In this document: piece after piece, positions 24,934 to 33,566 of the stretch
How positions within the stretch are numbered: position 1 is the first letter of the stretch
Layout of the letters: each line of letters begins with the position of its first letter
Assembly: GCA_035534435.1 (NCBI GenBank)
Contig: DATLRX010000096.1
Span: 1-64,000 of the forward strand
Length of the DNA: 64,000 nt
Source of the DNA: Palsa-851 sp035534435
GTDB lineage: Bacteria; Chloroflexota; Dormibacteria; Aeolococcales; Aeolococcaceae
Direction: 5' to 3'
Program-made: the position numbers and the translations under genes
The notes under the pieces: model-generated
Databases searched by the model: none
What the model saw: only the letters and a program-made list of their open reading frames with translations
Told to the model about the DNA's origin: nothing

Positions 24934-26166
24934 TCAGCGACTTGTTGTAACAGTAAGTGTCATCCCCGCTGTCCGCAGCCGATCCACCAGGGCGGAGCCC
25001 ATCGCCACGGCAGGGGTGAGAACTCCGCCGCGCTCGGGGAGCTCATCGCGAGCGAGGCAGATCGCCGCCTCGCCGAGCATGAGCGACGTGGCCGCATAGC
25101 CCGGATCGCCCTTCGCGGACACCCGGCTCACGTACCGAGCCCCGCTCGACGTGCGCGTGTGGATCTCCATGCGGAAGAACCCGGTCCGCCGCGCCTGCTC
25201 GCTCGGACCCTCGCCGGGCGACGGCAGCACCCGATCGAGCACCGCACGCGTCGGCGCGAAGCTCAGGCCGGCGACCAGTCCCGCGATGCCCGTCGCGGCC
25301 ACCGCTCCCTTCACCGGCGCCGCGACACCGCTCCCGAAGCCCGTCACCTCGCGATAGCGGAAGCGCCGCCCGTAGGCCCAGCCCTGCAGCGCGTTGCTCC
25401 GGCGCACGACGCGCGTGTTCGAGCCGGCCATCACGAACGGGCCCATCCACGTACGGAGGCCGGCGTCGTGCCGGACGGCCATCAGGTCGCGTTCGTCACC
25501 AAGGTCCGGCTCCTCGGAGCGATCAGGGCTGAGCGAATACGCATCGGCGACGAGGCGGCGGACGCCGGCATCGGCACGCGCCTCCTGCAGCTGCACCCGC
25601 ATCGAGTCGATGGTGCCGCCGCTCAGGCCGCCCTTGAGGGCTGCCACGACGAGGGTGGTGTCCTCGAGGTCGCCGGCGCCGTCAGCCAGCGCAGCCTGAT
25701 GGAGCAGCAGCACACCGAGGTCTGATGGGATGGAGTCGAACCCGCACGCGTGCACGATGCGCACGCCCGCGCGAGCTGCGGCGTCGTGGCATGTGTCGAT
25801 GCTCTCGCGCATGAACGCCACCTCGCCGGTCAGGTCCGCGTAGTGCGTGCCCGCCTCGACGCACGCACGCACCAGCCCCATGCCCCATCGGCGGTACGGG
25901 CCGACTGTCGTTGCCACGACACGCGTGCGAGCGGCAAGCGCGTTGAGCGACTTCGCGTCGTCGGAGTCAGCGACGATGAGCGGCCACGCGGCGGCTGTCG
26001 CGCCGAGACTGGAGCGCACCGCGGCAAGCCGCTCCTGCGAGCGACCGGCGAGCCCGACGCGCAGTCGCGCGGGCGAGTGCTCAGCCAGGTAGGCGGCCGT
26101 CAGCCGGCCGACAAACCCGGTCGCGCCGAAGACAACGACGTCGAGTTCACGCTCCTTGCTCACCAT
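24934..26166 (-). CDS. Saccharopine-dehydrogenase-like / trans-acting enoyl reductase family protein
   Basis: A 410-residue NAD(P)-binding protein beginning LDVVVFGATGFVGRLTAAYL, a Rossmann glycine motif. Downstream markers are VVATTVGPYRRWG, GTHYADLTGEV and CGFDSIPSDLG, shared with saccharopine-dehydrogenase-like proteins and the mycobacterial trans-acting enoyl reductases that reduce lipid intermediates of polyketide synthases. No polyketide synthase is in the window, so the substrate is open. A central hydrophobic segment (ATGIAGLVAGLSFAPT) may touch the membrane. It lies 33 bases downstream of the marR gene in the same direction and is probably in its operon. Confidence 0.82.
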   Translation of the reverse strand: MVSKERELDVVVFGATGFVGRLTAAYLAEHSPARLRVGLAGRSQERLAAVRSSLGATAAAWPLIVADSDDAKSLNALAARTRVVATTVGPYRRWGMGLVRACVEAGTHYADLTGEVAFMRESIDTCHDAAARAGVRIVHACGFDSIPSDLGVLLLHQAALADGAGDLEDTTLVVAALKGGLSGGTIDSMRVQLQEARADAGVRRLVADAYSLSPDRSEEPDLGDERDLMAVRHDAGLRTWMGPFVMAGSNTRVVRRSNALQGWAYGRRFRYREVTGFGSGVAAPVKGAVAATGIAGLVAGLSFAPTRAVLDRVLPSPGEGPSEQARRTGFFRMEIHTRTSSGARYVSRVSAKGDPGYAATSLMLGEAAICLARDELPERGGVLTPAVAMGSALVDRLRTAGMTLTVTTSR

Positions 26167-26199
26167 CGCGCGCAGGAAAGCACATTCGATCGCCGAGGT

Positions 26200-26691
26200 T
26201 CAGCGTCGCAAGCGTGACCGGGGCTTGTACCGCGGGACGTCCTTCTCCGCAGCCTCCGCAGACACGGCCGCGAGGCTGCCCGCGAGGTCCTCGAGCACCG
26301 CGATCAACTCGTCGACCGACGTCGACTCCAGCCCGGCGACGGTCAGCTCCGCGACACCACGCCACGCGGCCTTCAGCTTCGGCAACAGCGCCCGCCCCTG
26401 GTCGGTCAGCTCGACGATCAGGGCGCGGCCGTCACTCGGCGACGCACGCCGCACCACCAGATCGGCGGCCTCGAGTTGCTGGACGCTGAGGGTGATGGTC
26501 GGCGGCTCATACCCGCTCGCGGCGGCGAGCTGCGCCTGGGTGCGCGGCCCGGCGGACTCGAGCTCGAGCAGGATGAGTTTGTGGCCCGGATGAATGCCGA
26601 ACGGGGACATCGCGGCCACCGCAAGCTCGCGGTGCCGGATGCCGATGGCGCGGATCGCCTCGTTGATCGCGTCTGCCTGCTCGAAGTTCAT
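26200..26691 (-). CDS. MarR-family transcriptional regulator
   Basis: A 163-residue winged-helix protein. The recognition region reads RTQAQLAAASGYEPPTITLS and the wing LVVRRASPSDGRALIVELT, the usual MarR layout with the conserved D-x-R in the wing. The C-terminal helices give the dimer interface. It diverges from a membrane-protein gene across a 118-bp region containing a strong palindrome, so autoregulation and control of that gene are likely. MarR proteins typically lose DNA binding on contact with phenolic ligands or oxidants; the ligand is unknown. Confidence 0.92.
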   Translation of the reverse strand: MNFEQADAINEAIRAIGIRHRELAVAAMSPFGIHPGHKLILLELESAGPRTQAQLAAASGYEPPTITLSVQQLEAADLVVRRASPSDGRALIVELTDQGRALLPKLKAAWRGVAELTVAGLESTSVDELIAVLEDLAGSLAAVSAEAAEKDVPRYKPRSRLRR

Positions 26692-26738
26692 CCAGCGACC
26701 CTCCTCACTCCCACTTGATGCTCTACTTGACTCCTGGA

Positions 26739-26770
26739 TAGTTAGGCGCCTAACATTAGACGCCTAACTA
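26739..26770. promoter_or_regulatory. MarR operator: long inverted repeat between marR and a membrane-protein gene
   Basis: TAGTTAGGCG (26739-26748) is perfectly repeated in inverse at 26761-26770 (CGCCTAACTA). Within it lies a second, perfect 12-bp palindrome, TTAGGCGCCTAA (26742-26753). The TTAGGCG half-site therefore recurs several times. The element sits in the only AT-rich stretch between the divergent marR and DUF6069-like genes, as expected for a MarR operator overlapping both promoters. Confidence 0.8.
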
Positions 26771-26809
26771 AGTCTACCCCATCCGACACGGAACACGAGG
26801 AGACCTGCC

Positions 26810-27247
26810 ATGGCCAGCACGACAACCGGGACCTACGCGCGCCCGTCCAGCGCCACCTTGCTCCGCACCAGGGCACTCGCAGTGGCGAGCGCCGCGGTGG
26901 CGAACGCAGCCCTCTGGGTCATCGAGGTCCCGCTCCTCGGACTCCATCTCGGCATCCGTTTCGGCGGCGGCGCAGCCCAGACGATCGCGCTCGGCTTCAT
27001 CATCGGCGCGACGCTGTCCGCCTCACTCGTCGGTTGCGCACTGCTCGCCGTCCTGGAACGCCGCACAGCTAGCGCTCGGACGATCTGGACCGCCGTGGCA
27101 GCCGTCGCGTTGATCGCCTCGTTGAGCCTCCCGCTTTACGCGGGCATCGCGGGATCGACCAAGGTCGGGCTTGGCGCCATGCATCTGGCCGCTGCCGCAA
27201 TCCTCATCCCCACCCTGCGTGCAACGTCCGCGCCGCGGAATATCTGA
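26810..27247 (+). CDS. DUF6069-like four-helix membrane protein
   Basis: A 145-residue protein with GAGGAG upstream of its ATG and about four membrane helices: near residues 25-45, 55-85, 95-117 and 120-137. The layout and the motif TIALGFIIGATLSASLVGCALLA, given here for position only (about 60-83), resemble actinobacterial DUF6069 proteins, which have no known function. It diverges from marR and should be controlled by it. Small MarR-controlled membrane proteins are often linked to efflux or envelope stress, but nothing here shows transport. Confidence 0.75.
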   Translation: MASTTTGTYARPSSATLLRTRALAVASAAVANAALWVIEVPLLGLHLGIRFGGGAAQTIALGFIIGATLSASLVGCALLAVLERRTASARTIWTAVAAVALIASLSLPLYAGIAGSTKVGLGAMHLAAAAILIPTLRATSAPRNI

Positions 27248-27355
27248 TTCGCCCGCCCCGGATCCGATTGGCGGTTGCGGAATGATGGCGGACCGAGCCG
27301 GCGGCCATGACCTCCCGTAGCCTGCAACCAACGCCGAACTGAGGCGAGAGAGAGG

Positions 27356-27383
27356 GTGCCGGGGGCACGCAACCGGGGGGTTG
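27356..27383 (+). promoter_or_regulatory. Two adjacent hairpins in the subtilase leader
   Basis: Directly before the subtilase start two short stems follow each other: GTGCC-GGG-GGCAC (27356-27368) and CAACC-GGGG-GGTTG (27370-27383). The second ends seven bases before the ATG and covers the place where the ribosome would bind. They could hold back translation initiation. I recognise no riboswitch class. Confidence 0.35.
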
Positions 27384-27390
27384 ACAGGGA

Positions 27391-29034
27391 ATGATTGCCG
27401 CTGACGGCATCAGCTGGGACGATCGCAAACGCCGCACGGTAACGGCGGTGGCGACGGCCACGGCCATGGTGCTCACCGCCGGCGCATTCGCTACCTCGGC
27501 GCACGCCGCGCCGCGCATGACCTCCGTCATCGTCCGCGCCCAGGCCGGCGACGCCGCAGCCGCGGATCAGCTCGTGACCTCGCTCGGCGGCCACGTCGAA
27601 CAGCAGATCACCTTGATCAACGCGCTCGTCGCCGAGGTTCCGGCGTCCACGCTGCCGCAGCTCACCGCATCACCCGACGTCGCGCAGGTGACGTCCAACG
27701 CCGCGGTGCACCTCCTCGGCGGCTCGTTCAGCGCGATAGGCAGCGGATACAACCCCGTGACCAACGTCGACTCCATGTACAACATCGAGGCGATGGACGG
27801 AGCCCACGCGTACTGGGACGCGGGGTTCACCGGCCAGGGCGTCGGGGTCGCGTTGATCGACTCCGGCGTGACGCCGGTCAACGGGCTCGACACGCAGGGC
27901 AAGGTCGTCTACGGACCGGACCTCTCCACTGACTCACGCAACTCGTCGCTCAGAAACCTCGACGCCTTCGGTCACGGCACGCACATGGCCGGTATCATCG
28001 GCGGCCTCGACGAGGCCGTGACATCGGTCAGCTCGAGTGACAGCAGCGACTTCATGGGCATGGCGCCGAACTCGCAGATCGTGAGCATCAAGGTCGCCAA
28101 CGCCGCCGGTCACACCGACGTTGCGCGCGTGCTCGCTGCGATCGACTGGGTCGTGGCGCATCAGAACACACTGAACATCGGTGTCCTCAACCTCTCGTAC
28201 GGGGCTGACAGCAACTCGCCGTACGTGCTCGATCCGCTCGCGTACGCGGCAGAGCAGGCATGGTTGAGCGGCATCGTGGTGGTCGTCGCCGCGGGCAACC
28301 AGGGCAACTTCTCGGACGGTCTCGAAGACCCCGCCATCGATCCCTACGTGATCGCCGTCGGCGCTGCCGACACGGCGAACAGCACCGACGTGCACAACCA
28401 CGTTGCCGCCGGCTTCACGAGCGAAGGTGACGGCACGCGCAACCCCGATCTCGCGGCTCCAGGCACACACATCGTGTCGCTTGCCGATCCGGGATCGTTC
28501 GTCGACCGGGTGTTCGGCGCCACCGCGGAGATCGGCGGCCGCTTCTTCCTCGGCAGCGGTACGTCGCAGGCTGCGGCGATCGTCTCGGGAGCGGCGGCGC
28601 TCGTGCTCAGCCAGCATCCCTCGCTGACGCCTGACCAGGTCAAGGCGCTGCTCGTCGGAAACACGAGCGCCATCCACGGCACTTCGCGGCTCACCGGCAG
28701 CGGCGAGCTGAACCTCGCGTCCGTCCTCAACGCTCCGACGCCGAACGCGGTGCAGACCTGGCCGACGTCGACGGGCGGCCACGCGCACGATCGCGACTCG
28801 TCGAACGGTGCCTCGTGGTCGGGAGCCTCCTGGTCCGGTGCCTCGTGGTCGGGAGCCTCCTGGTCCGGCGCGTCGTGGTCGGGAGCCTCCTGGTCCGGCG
28901 CGTCGTGGTCCGGAGCCTCGTGGTCGGGCGCGTCGTGGTCCGGGGCATCGTGGTCGGGCGCGTCATGGTCCGGAGCCTCGTGGTCCGATGCTTTCTGGTC
29001 CGGCGCCAGCTGGTCCGCCTCCTCCTGGAGTTAG
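27391..29034 (+). CDS. Secreted subtilisin-like serine peptidase (S8) with C-terminal GASWS repeats
   Basis: A 547-residue secreted protease. The signal region (VATATAMVLTAGAFATSAHA) is followed by an inhibitor-like prodomain (about 45-110). The catalytic triad is complete: Asp157 in VALIDSGV, His195 in GHGTHMAGI and Ser392 in GTSQAAAIVSG; Asn in AAGNQGN forms the oxyanion hole. After the catalytic domain a short linker leads to 15 tandem pentapeptides of GASWS type, ending SASSWS at the C-terminus. The Gly/Ala/Ser/Trp tail is probably a surface-binding or self-associating element, since it has neither a hydrophobic anchor nor a sorting motif. Similar tails occur on some actinobacterial subtilases. 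Confidence 0.92.
   Translation: MIAADGISWDDRKRRTVTAVATATAMVLTAGAFATSAHAAPRMTSVIVRAQAGDAAAADQLVTSLGGHVEQQITLINALVAEVPASTLPQLTASPDVAQVTSNAAVHLLGGSFSAIGSGYNPVTNVDSMYNIEAMDGAHAYWDAGFTGQGVGVALIDSGVTPVNGLDTQGKVVYGPDLSTDSRNSSLRNLDAFGHGTHMAGIIGGLDEAVTSVSSSDSSDFMGMAPNSQIVSIKVANAAGHTDVARVLAAIDWVVAHQNTLNIGVLNLSYGADSNSPYVLDPLAYAAEQAWLSGIVVVVAAGNQGNFSDGLEDPAIDPYVIAVGAADTANSTDVHNHVAAGFTSEGDGTRNPDLAAPGTHIVSLADPGSFVDRVFGATAEIGGRFFLGSGTSQAAAIVSGAAALVLSQHPSLTPDQVKALLVGNTSAIHGTSRLTGSGELNLASVLNAPTPNAVQTWPTSTGGHAHDRDSSNGASWSGASWSGASWSGASWSGASWSGASWSGASWSGASWSGASWSGASWSGASWSGASWSDAFWSGASWSASSWS
28807..29031 (+). repeat. 15 tandem 15-bp units encoding GASWS pentapeptides
   Basis: Fifteen in-frame 15-bp units fill the 3' end of the subtilase gene. 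Twelve encode exact GASWS, followed by DAFWS, GASWS and ASSWS. Codons vary between units (GGTGCCTCG, GGAGCCTCC, GGCGCGTCG), with pairs of units alternating early on, which points to expansion by a two-unit (30-bp) step followed by drift. Confidence 0.95.
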
Positions 29035-29151
29035 GGCCGTCGCCATCGGGTCGCGATCTGCGCGGCCCGATCGTCGATATCCGTGCTACCGCTTGGCAAC
29101 AGCGCGGGCACAACGAGTTCGAACCCGGCGGATGTCGCGCACGATCTGGGC

Positions 29152-31782
29152 ATGACCAACGAGGCTCGGGACCCCGCGTCTGCTGAGGGTCCGGAAACGG
29201 CCGCACCGGGTCGGAGGGGACATCGGGTTCACCTCCTGACGGTGGTGCTCGTGGCGGCCGCGATCTTCCTCCTGGTCGAGCTGGTGGCCCCACTCCATGT
29301 GCTGCAGGCGCCACGCCAGATTCCCTGGTGGATGCTCATCCCGCTCTTCTTCGGGGCGGAGGTGTTCGTCGTCCACATCCAGTTCCGGCGTGACGCCCAG
29401 TCGTTCTCGCTGAGCGAGCTGCCGCTGGTCGTCGGCTTCTTCTTCGCCCCGCCGCTCGTGGTCGTGCTGTCGATGGTGGCCGGGACGGCGCTGGCGCTCA
29501 TGATCCACCGCCGCCAGTCCCCGCTGAAGCTGGCCTTCAACCTCGCCAACTTCACCGTTGCGAACAGCGTGGTCGCATGGCTCTTCATGCATCTCGTCAA
29601 CCATCATGACGCGCTGAGCTCGCTCAGCTTCCTCGGCGTGCTGGCAGCGGTGATCGCAGGCGGCGTGATCCAGTCGCTCATCATCCTCACCGCGATCTCC
29701 TTCTCCGAAGGGCGCATCGATCCGGCGGGCATCCTCTCGACGTTCGGGTTCACGCAGGCGGCGACGCTCGTCAACACCTGCCTCGCGCTGATCGGCGTTC
29801 GCATCGTGTGGCAGAACCCGTCCGAGCTCTGGTTGCTGGTCATCCCGACAGTCGGCGTCTTCATCGCGTATCGCTTCTATGTCGCCGAGCGCGAGAAGCG
29901 CGACCAGGTCGACTTTCTGTATCAGTCGAGCAAGCAGTTGCAGCGCACCGAGGCCGTCGACGAGGCGGTCGCGGCATTGCTCAGCAAGTCGTGCGAGGTC
30001 TTCCGCGCGGAGCTTGCGGAGATCACCTTCCTGCCCACTCGCGAACGCGACGCTGTCGTGCGGACCGCCGTCGACAAGGAGGAGACGACGCAGTTCATGG
30101 CACCGGTCGCGCTCGACGAGTCGGAGCTCCAGTTCATCAGCAGACTCCTGCTCGACTCACCGCTCCTGCTGAGCGCGCACGGCAAGACCGACAGCGATCC
30201 CAACGACTTCCTCGCACATCGCGGGCTGCGGGACGCGATGGCCGTCGTGCTGCGCGGCGAGACCAACATGGTCGGCACGATGCTCATCGGCAACCGCCTC
30301 GGCGAGGTCACCGGCTTCGACTCCGAGGACCTTCGCCTGCTCGAGATGCTCGCCAACCAGACCGGCGTCATCCTCGAGCGCGGAAGGCTGCAGCATTCGC
30401 TCTCGCAGCTCACCGTGCTGCAGGACCAGCTCCGGCACGAGGCGTCGCACGATCCGCTCACCGGCATGGCGAACCGGCTGCTGTTCTCATCGCGAGTCGA
30501 GCAGGCGCTGGCGCAGACCGGACAGCACGTCGGCGTGCTCTTCATCGACATCGACGACTTCAAGACCGTCAACGACAGCCTCGGTCATGCCGCGGGCGAT
30601 GAGCTGCTCCGCGCCATCGCCGACCGCATCGGTGAGTGCCTGCGGCCCGGCGACGTTGCCGCGCGACTCGGCGGCGATGAGTTCGCGGTGCTGCTGATCG
30701 GCATCGACGAGCAGGCGACGGCGGTGCGCATCTCCGAGCGTGTCATCGACGCGCTCCGCGAGCCGTTCACGATCGCCAACGAGGAGGTGCTGACCCACGC
30801 GAGCATCGGCATCGCGACCGCGGTCGACACCGGGTGCGACGGTCAGGAGCTGCTCCAGAACGCCGACCTTGCCCTCTACACGGCGAAGAGCGCCGGCAAG
30901 TCACGCTGGGAGCTGTTCGAGCCGGCGATGTACGCGGCGGTGCAGCATCGCCACCGCCTGAAGGCCGACCTCTACCGCGCCATGGAGTCCGTCGAGTTCG
31001 AGTTGGTGTATCAGCCGATCGTGCGTGTCTCGACGTGCTCCATCGTCGGGGCGGAAGCACTGTTGCGCTGGCGCCATCCCACGCGGGGGACGGTGCTGCC
31101 GGACGACTTCATCAGCCTGGTGGAGGAGACGGGGCTGATCACGGAGGTGGGGGCATGGGTCATGCGCAGCGCCTGCGAGGAAGCGCGTGACTGGCCGGTT
31201 GCCGCCGGCGCGGAACCGATCTCCGTGTCCGTCAATGTCGCCATCCGGCAGCTCCGCGAGCCCGGTTTCGTCGACAGTGTCAGCGAGGTCCTGCGCGACA
31301 CCGGACTCGAGGCGAGCCGTCTGATCCTCGAGGTCACGGAGGCGGACATCATCAACGACACCGATTCGATCCTCGAGTGCCTCAACGGCGTGCGCGAACT
31401 TGGCGTGCGCATCGCGCTGGACGACTTCGGGACGGGCCACTCATCGCTGAGCCGGCTCCGCGAGTTCCCGGTGGATGTGTTGAAGATCGACCGTTCGTTC
31501 ACCGCCTCGCTGTGCGGGCCGAGCCAATCGGTGGCATTCGCGCACTCGGTGTTCAGCTTCGGCGTCGGTCTCGGGCTCAGCGTGATCGCGGAAGGCGTCG
31601 AGACCGAGGAGGTCCTGCAGGCACTGCAGGACCTCGGGTGCGAGCTGGCCCAGGGGTTCCTGTTCGGGCAGCCGCTGCCCCCGCTGGCGATGCGCCGACT
31701 GCTCGCGCGCGAGTCAGAGGTGCTGACCGCGTGGATGCCGTTCGGAGCAACGTCGGTCGGAGTGACCGCTCAGGCGCGTTGA
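29152..31782 (+). CDS. Membrane GGDEF-EAL protein (c-di-GMP synthesis and breakdown)
   Basis: Read from ATG 29152 the protein has 876 residues. About seven or eight membrane helices (25-235) precede a GAF-like domain (about 255-410). The GGDEF domain has an intact RLGGDEF near residue 503 with an RPGD inhibitory-site motif five residues before it. The EAL domain keeps GAEALLRWRHP, EVTEAD, LDDFGTGHSS, KIDRSF, AEGVETE and QGFLFGQPL, so both cyclase and phosphodiesterase activities are plausible. The membrane part probably senses a signal that tips the balance. c-di-GMP controls surface attachment and polymer export, which fits the many surface genes here. In-frame ATG 29083 would add 23 residues. 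Confidence 0.92.
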   Translation: MTNEARDPASAEGPETAAPGRRGHRVHLLTVVLVAAAIFLLVELVAPLHVLQAPRQIPWWMLIPLFFGAEVFVVHIQFRRDAQSFSLSELPLVVGFFFAPPLVVVLSMVAGTALALMIHRRQSPLKLAFNLANFTVANSVVAWLFMHLVNHHDALSSLSFLGVLAAVIAGGVIQSLIILTAISFSEGRIDPAGILSTFGFTQAATLVNTCLALIGVRIVWQNPSELWLLVIPTVGVFIAYRFYVAEREKRDQVDFLYQSSKQLQRTEAVDEAVAALLSKSCEVFRAELAEITFLPTRERDAVVRTAVDKEETTQFMAPVALDESELQFISRLLLDSPLLLSAHGKTDSDPNDFLAHRGLRDAMAVVLRGETNMVGTMLIGNRLGEVTGFDSEDLRLLEMLANQTGVILERGRLQHSLSQLTVLQDQLRHEASHDPLTGMANRLLFSSRVEQALAQTGQHVGVLFIDIDDFKTVNDSLGHAAGDELLRAIADRIGECLRPGDVAARLGGDEFAVLLIGIDEQATAVRISERVIDALREPFTIANEEVLTHASIGIATAVDTGCDGQELLQNADLALYTAKSAGKSRWELFEPAMYAAVQHRHRLKADLYRAMESVEFELVYQPIVRVSTCSIVGAEALLRWRHPTRGTVLPDDFISLVEETGLITEVGAWVMRSACEEARDWPVAAGAEPISVSVNVAIRQLREPGFVDSVSEVLRDTGLEASRLILEVTEADIINDTDSILECLNGVRELGVRIALDDFGTGHSSLSRLREFPVDVLKIDRSFTASLCGPSQSVAFAHSVFSFGVGLGLSVIAEGVETEEVLQALQDLGCELAQGFLFGQPLPPLAMRRLLARESEVLTAWMPFGATSVGVTAQAR

Positions 31783-31793
31783 CAGAACAGCGG

Positions 31794-32597
31794 TCAGGTC
31801 GTGCTCGGACGGGCGCGGAAGTACGCCGCCGGCGTGACCCCGATTTCGCGGTGGAACGCAGCCACGAAAGCGCTCGTCGACTCGTAGCCCACGTTGAGCG
31901 CAACCGCCCCAAGCGGCTCGTCTGCGGCAAGGCGCGGTAACGCAGCCTGCAGGCGCGCCAGCGCGCGCCATCGCCCGAACTGCATGCCGGTCTCCGCAAG
32001 GAACATGCGCGCGAGCGTCCGGTCGCTCGCACCGACCTGACGTCCCCACTCCGCGAGCGTTCGATGGTCGCTCGGGTCGTCGACGATCCCCGTCGCCACG
32101 GAGTGCGCACGATCATCAACGGGCATGCGCACCGAGACGGTCGTCACCTCGACCGGACGCAGCAGGTCGTTGAGCAGCGCCTCAGCGCGCGCCCGTTGCG
32201 CGGCGTCAAGACCGTCACTCCCGAGGTACTCGATCATCTCGGCAAGCAGCGAGCTTGCCTCGACAGGCGTGGGATCGGTCCATCCCGCCGTCCATCGATC
32301 GGGCCTGATGTAGAGCGGGCGCATCGTCGCGGCGTTGGCCGCGGATACCTCGTGACGCAACCCCGCGGGGATCCAGAGCGCCCGCGTGGGCGGCAGCACC
32401 CATGTGGCCGACTCGGTGAGCACCGTGAGCACCCCGCTTGATGCCCATGCGAGCTGATGGTCCTCGTGTGTGTGCGCGTCGAAGCGTGCGCCCGGCGCCA
32501 TCGGAAAGACGCAGACGCTGACGGCGCCGGTCGCCCCACCCTCCGCACGTTGTCGCTTTCCCGACACAGGTTGGCAGCCTACGCCCTTGTCCGCCAT
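31794..32597 (-). CDS. AraC-family transcriptional regulator with cupin sensor
   Basis: A 267-residue regulator from ATG 32597. The N-terminal cupin (PGARFDAHTHEDHQLAWASS) should bind an effector. The C-terminal AraC domain has two helix-turn-helix units: TLAEWGRQVGASDRTLARMF and PLGAVALNVGYESTSAFVAA, followed by the usual FHREIGVTPAAYFR. It diverges from the methyltransferase gene with a 24-bp gap, so their promoters overlap and the regulator probably controls that gene. Effector unknown. A longer in-frame reading to 32669 would overlap the methyltransferase. Confidence 0.9.
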   Translation of the reverse strand: MADKGVGCQPVSGKRQRAEGGATGAVSVCVFPMAPGARFDAHTHEDHQLAWASSGVLTVLTESATWVLPPTRALWIPAGLRHEVSAANAATMRPLYIRPDRWTAGWTDPTPVEASSLLAEMIEYLGSDGLDAAQRARAEALLNDLLRPVEVTTVSVRMPVDDRAHSVATGIVDDPSDHRTLAEWGRQVGASDRTLARMFLAETGMQFGRWRALARLQAALPRLAADEPLGAVALNVGYESTSAFVAAFHREIGVTPAAYFRARPSTT

Positions 32598-32621
32598 GGC
32601 ACCCGTCGGTACGGTGAGGCC

Positions 32622-33203
32622 ATGAATGCAAACCACGCTCTCTGTGCGACTGCCAAGTGGTCCGAACACATGCGCAACGACGTCCTGGATGCGCTGCTCG
32701 ACGGCGTGGACCTCGGCACCACCATGCTCGAGGTCGGACCGGGGCCGGGCGCCGCGACCGAGTGGCTGCGGCGTCGAGTGCCGCGCCTCTGCGCGGTCGA
32801 GGTCGACGCTGATGTCGCAGCGCAGCTCGAGGTCAGATTCGCCGGTACGAATGTCGAGGTCGTGACAGGCGACGCCACCAAGCTCGAATTCGGCGATGCG
32901 TCATTCGACTCCGTTGGGACATTCACGATGCTCCACCACCTGCCGACCACTGCGAAGCAGAACGATGTCTTCCACGAGGCCCTGCGCGTGCTGCGACCCG
33001 GCGGTGTCCTCGTGGGTTCCGACAGCCTGCACAGCGTGGGGCTGCACGACTTCCACGAGGGCGATGTGTACAACCCGATCGAACCGTCGTCGCTGCTCGT
33101 GCGCCTGCAGACCATCGGCTTTACGGACGTCATGGTGCGTGTCGGCGACGAGCTGCGTTTCTCGGCGCGCAAGCCCGTCGTGGACGACCAGCAATGCCGG
33201 TGA
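32622..33203 (+). CDS. SAM-dependent class I methyltransferase
   Basis: A 193-residue methyltransferase from ATG 32622. Motif I is MLEVGPGPGAATEWL, the acidic end of strand 2 is VEVDADVA, and VVTGDATKLEFGDASFDSVG and the HHL segment complete the SAM pocket. The short length with no extra domain is typical of UbiE-like small-molecule methyltransferases. It is divergent from an AraC regulator and overlaps the next gene by 10 bases. The acceptor cannot be told from sequence. Confidence 0.88.
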   Translation: MNANHALCATAKWSEHMRNDVLDALLDGVDLGTTMLEVGPGPGAATEWLRRRVPRLCAVEVDADVAAQLEVRFAGTNVEVVTGDATKLEFGDASFDSVGTFTMLHHLPTTAKQNDVFHEALRVLRPGGVLVGSDSLHSVGLHDFHEGDVYNPIEPSSLLVRLQTIGFTDVMVRVGDELRFSARKPVVDDQQCR

Positions 33204-33550
33204 GCGCCGACCGGTTGCGCGAATCGCTTGTCGGGCTCATCGGATGCGCCGCGGTGGAAGATGAGCTGCTCCTGGCGCACGCATCGGGCGTGCTGCCAAC
33301 GGGGAGCGCCGACTCATGGGCGGCCCTGCCGCTGGTCGCGCACAACACGGAGTTCAAGCGCCAGCAGGTCATTCGCCTCCGGGCGATTCGAGCGGGGACG
33401 ACTCCACCGGCATTTGCCGAAGTGGACCATCGCTCACCCCAGACCTACCAGAGGCACGCACGCCGGGCCGCCGGACAGGTCGTCAACGAGGACCCCGACC
33501 TCGTCAGCCTGCGGAACCCCGAACGGCGGCAGTCACCGGTGCCTGCCTGA
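33194..33550 (+). CDS. DinB-like protein, probably truncated
   Basis: A 118-residue product whose first 80 residues look like the start of a DinB-type helical domain: SWAALPLVAHNTEFKRQQVI followed by FAEVDHRSPQTYQRHA. The conserved His of LVAHNTEF would be a metal ligand. DinB proteins normally run to 150 residues or more; here the sequence turns into a short Arg-rich end with no further helices or His ligands. It overlaps the methyltransferase by 10 bases and stops just before the converging EAL gene. The 3' part has probably been lost. Confidence 0.55.
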   Translation: MPVSADRLRESLVGLIGCAAVEDELLLAHASGVLPTGSADSWAALPLVAHNTEFKRQQVIRLRAIRAGTTPPAFAEVDHRSPQTYQRHARRAAGQVVNEDPDLVSLRNPERRQSPVPA

Positions 33551-33566
33551 CCACGGCAACTCAGGC

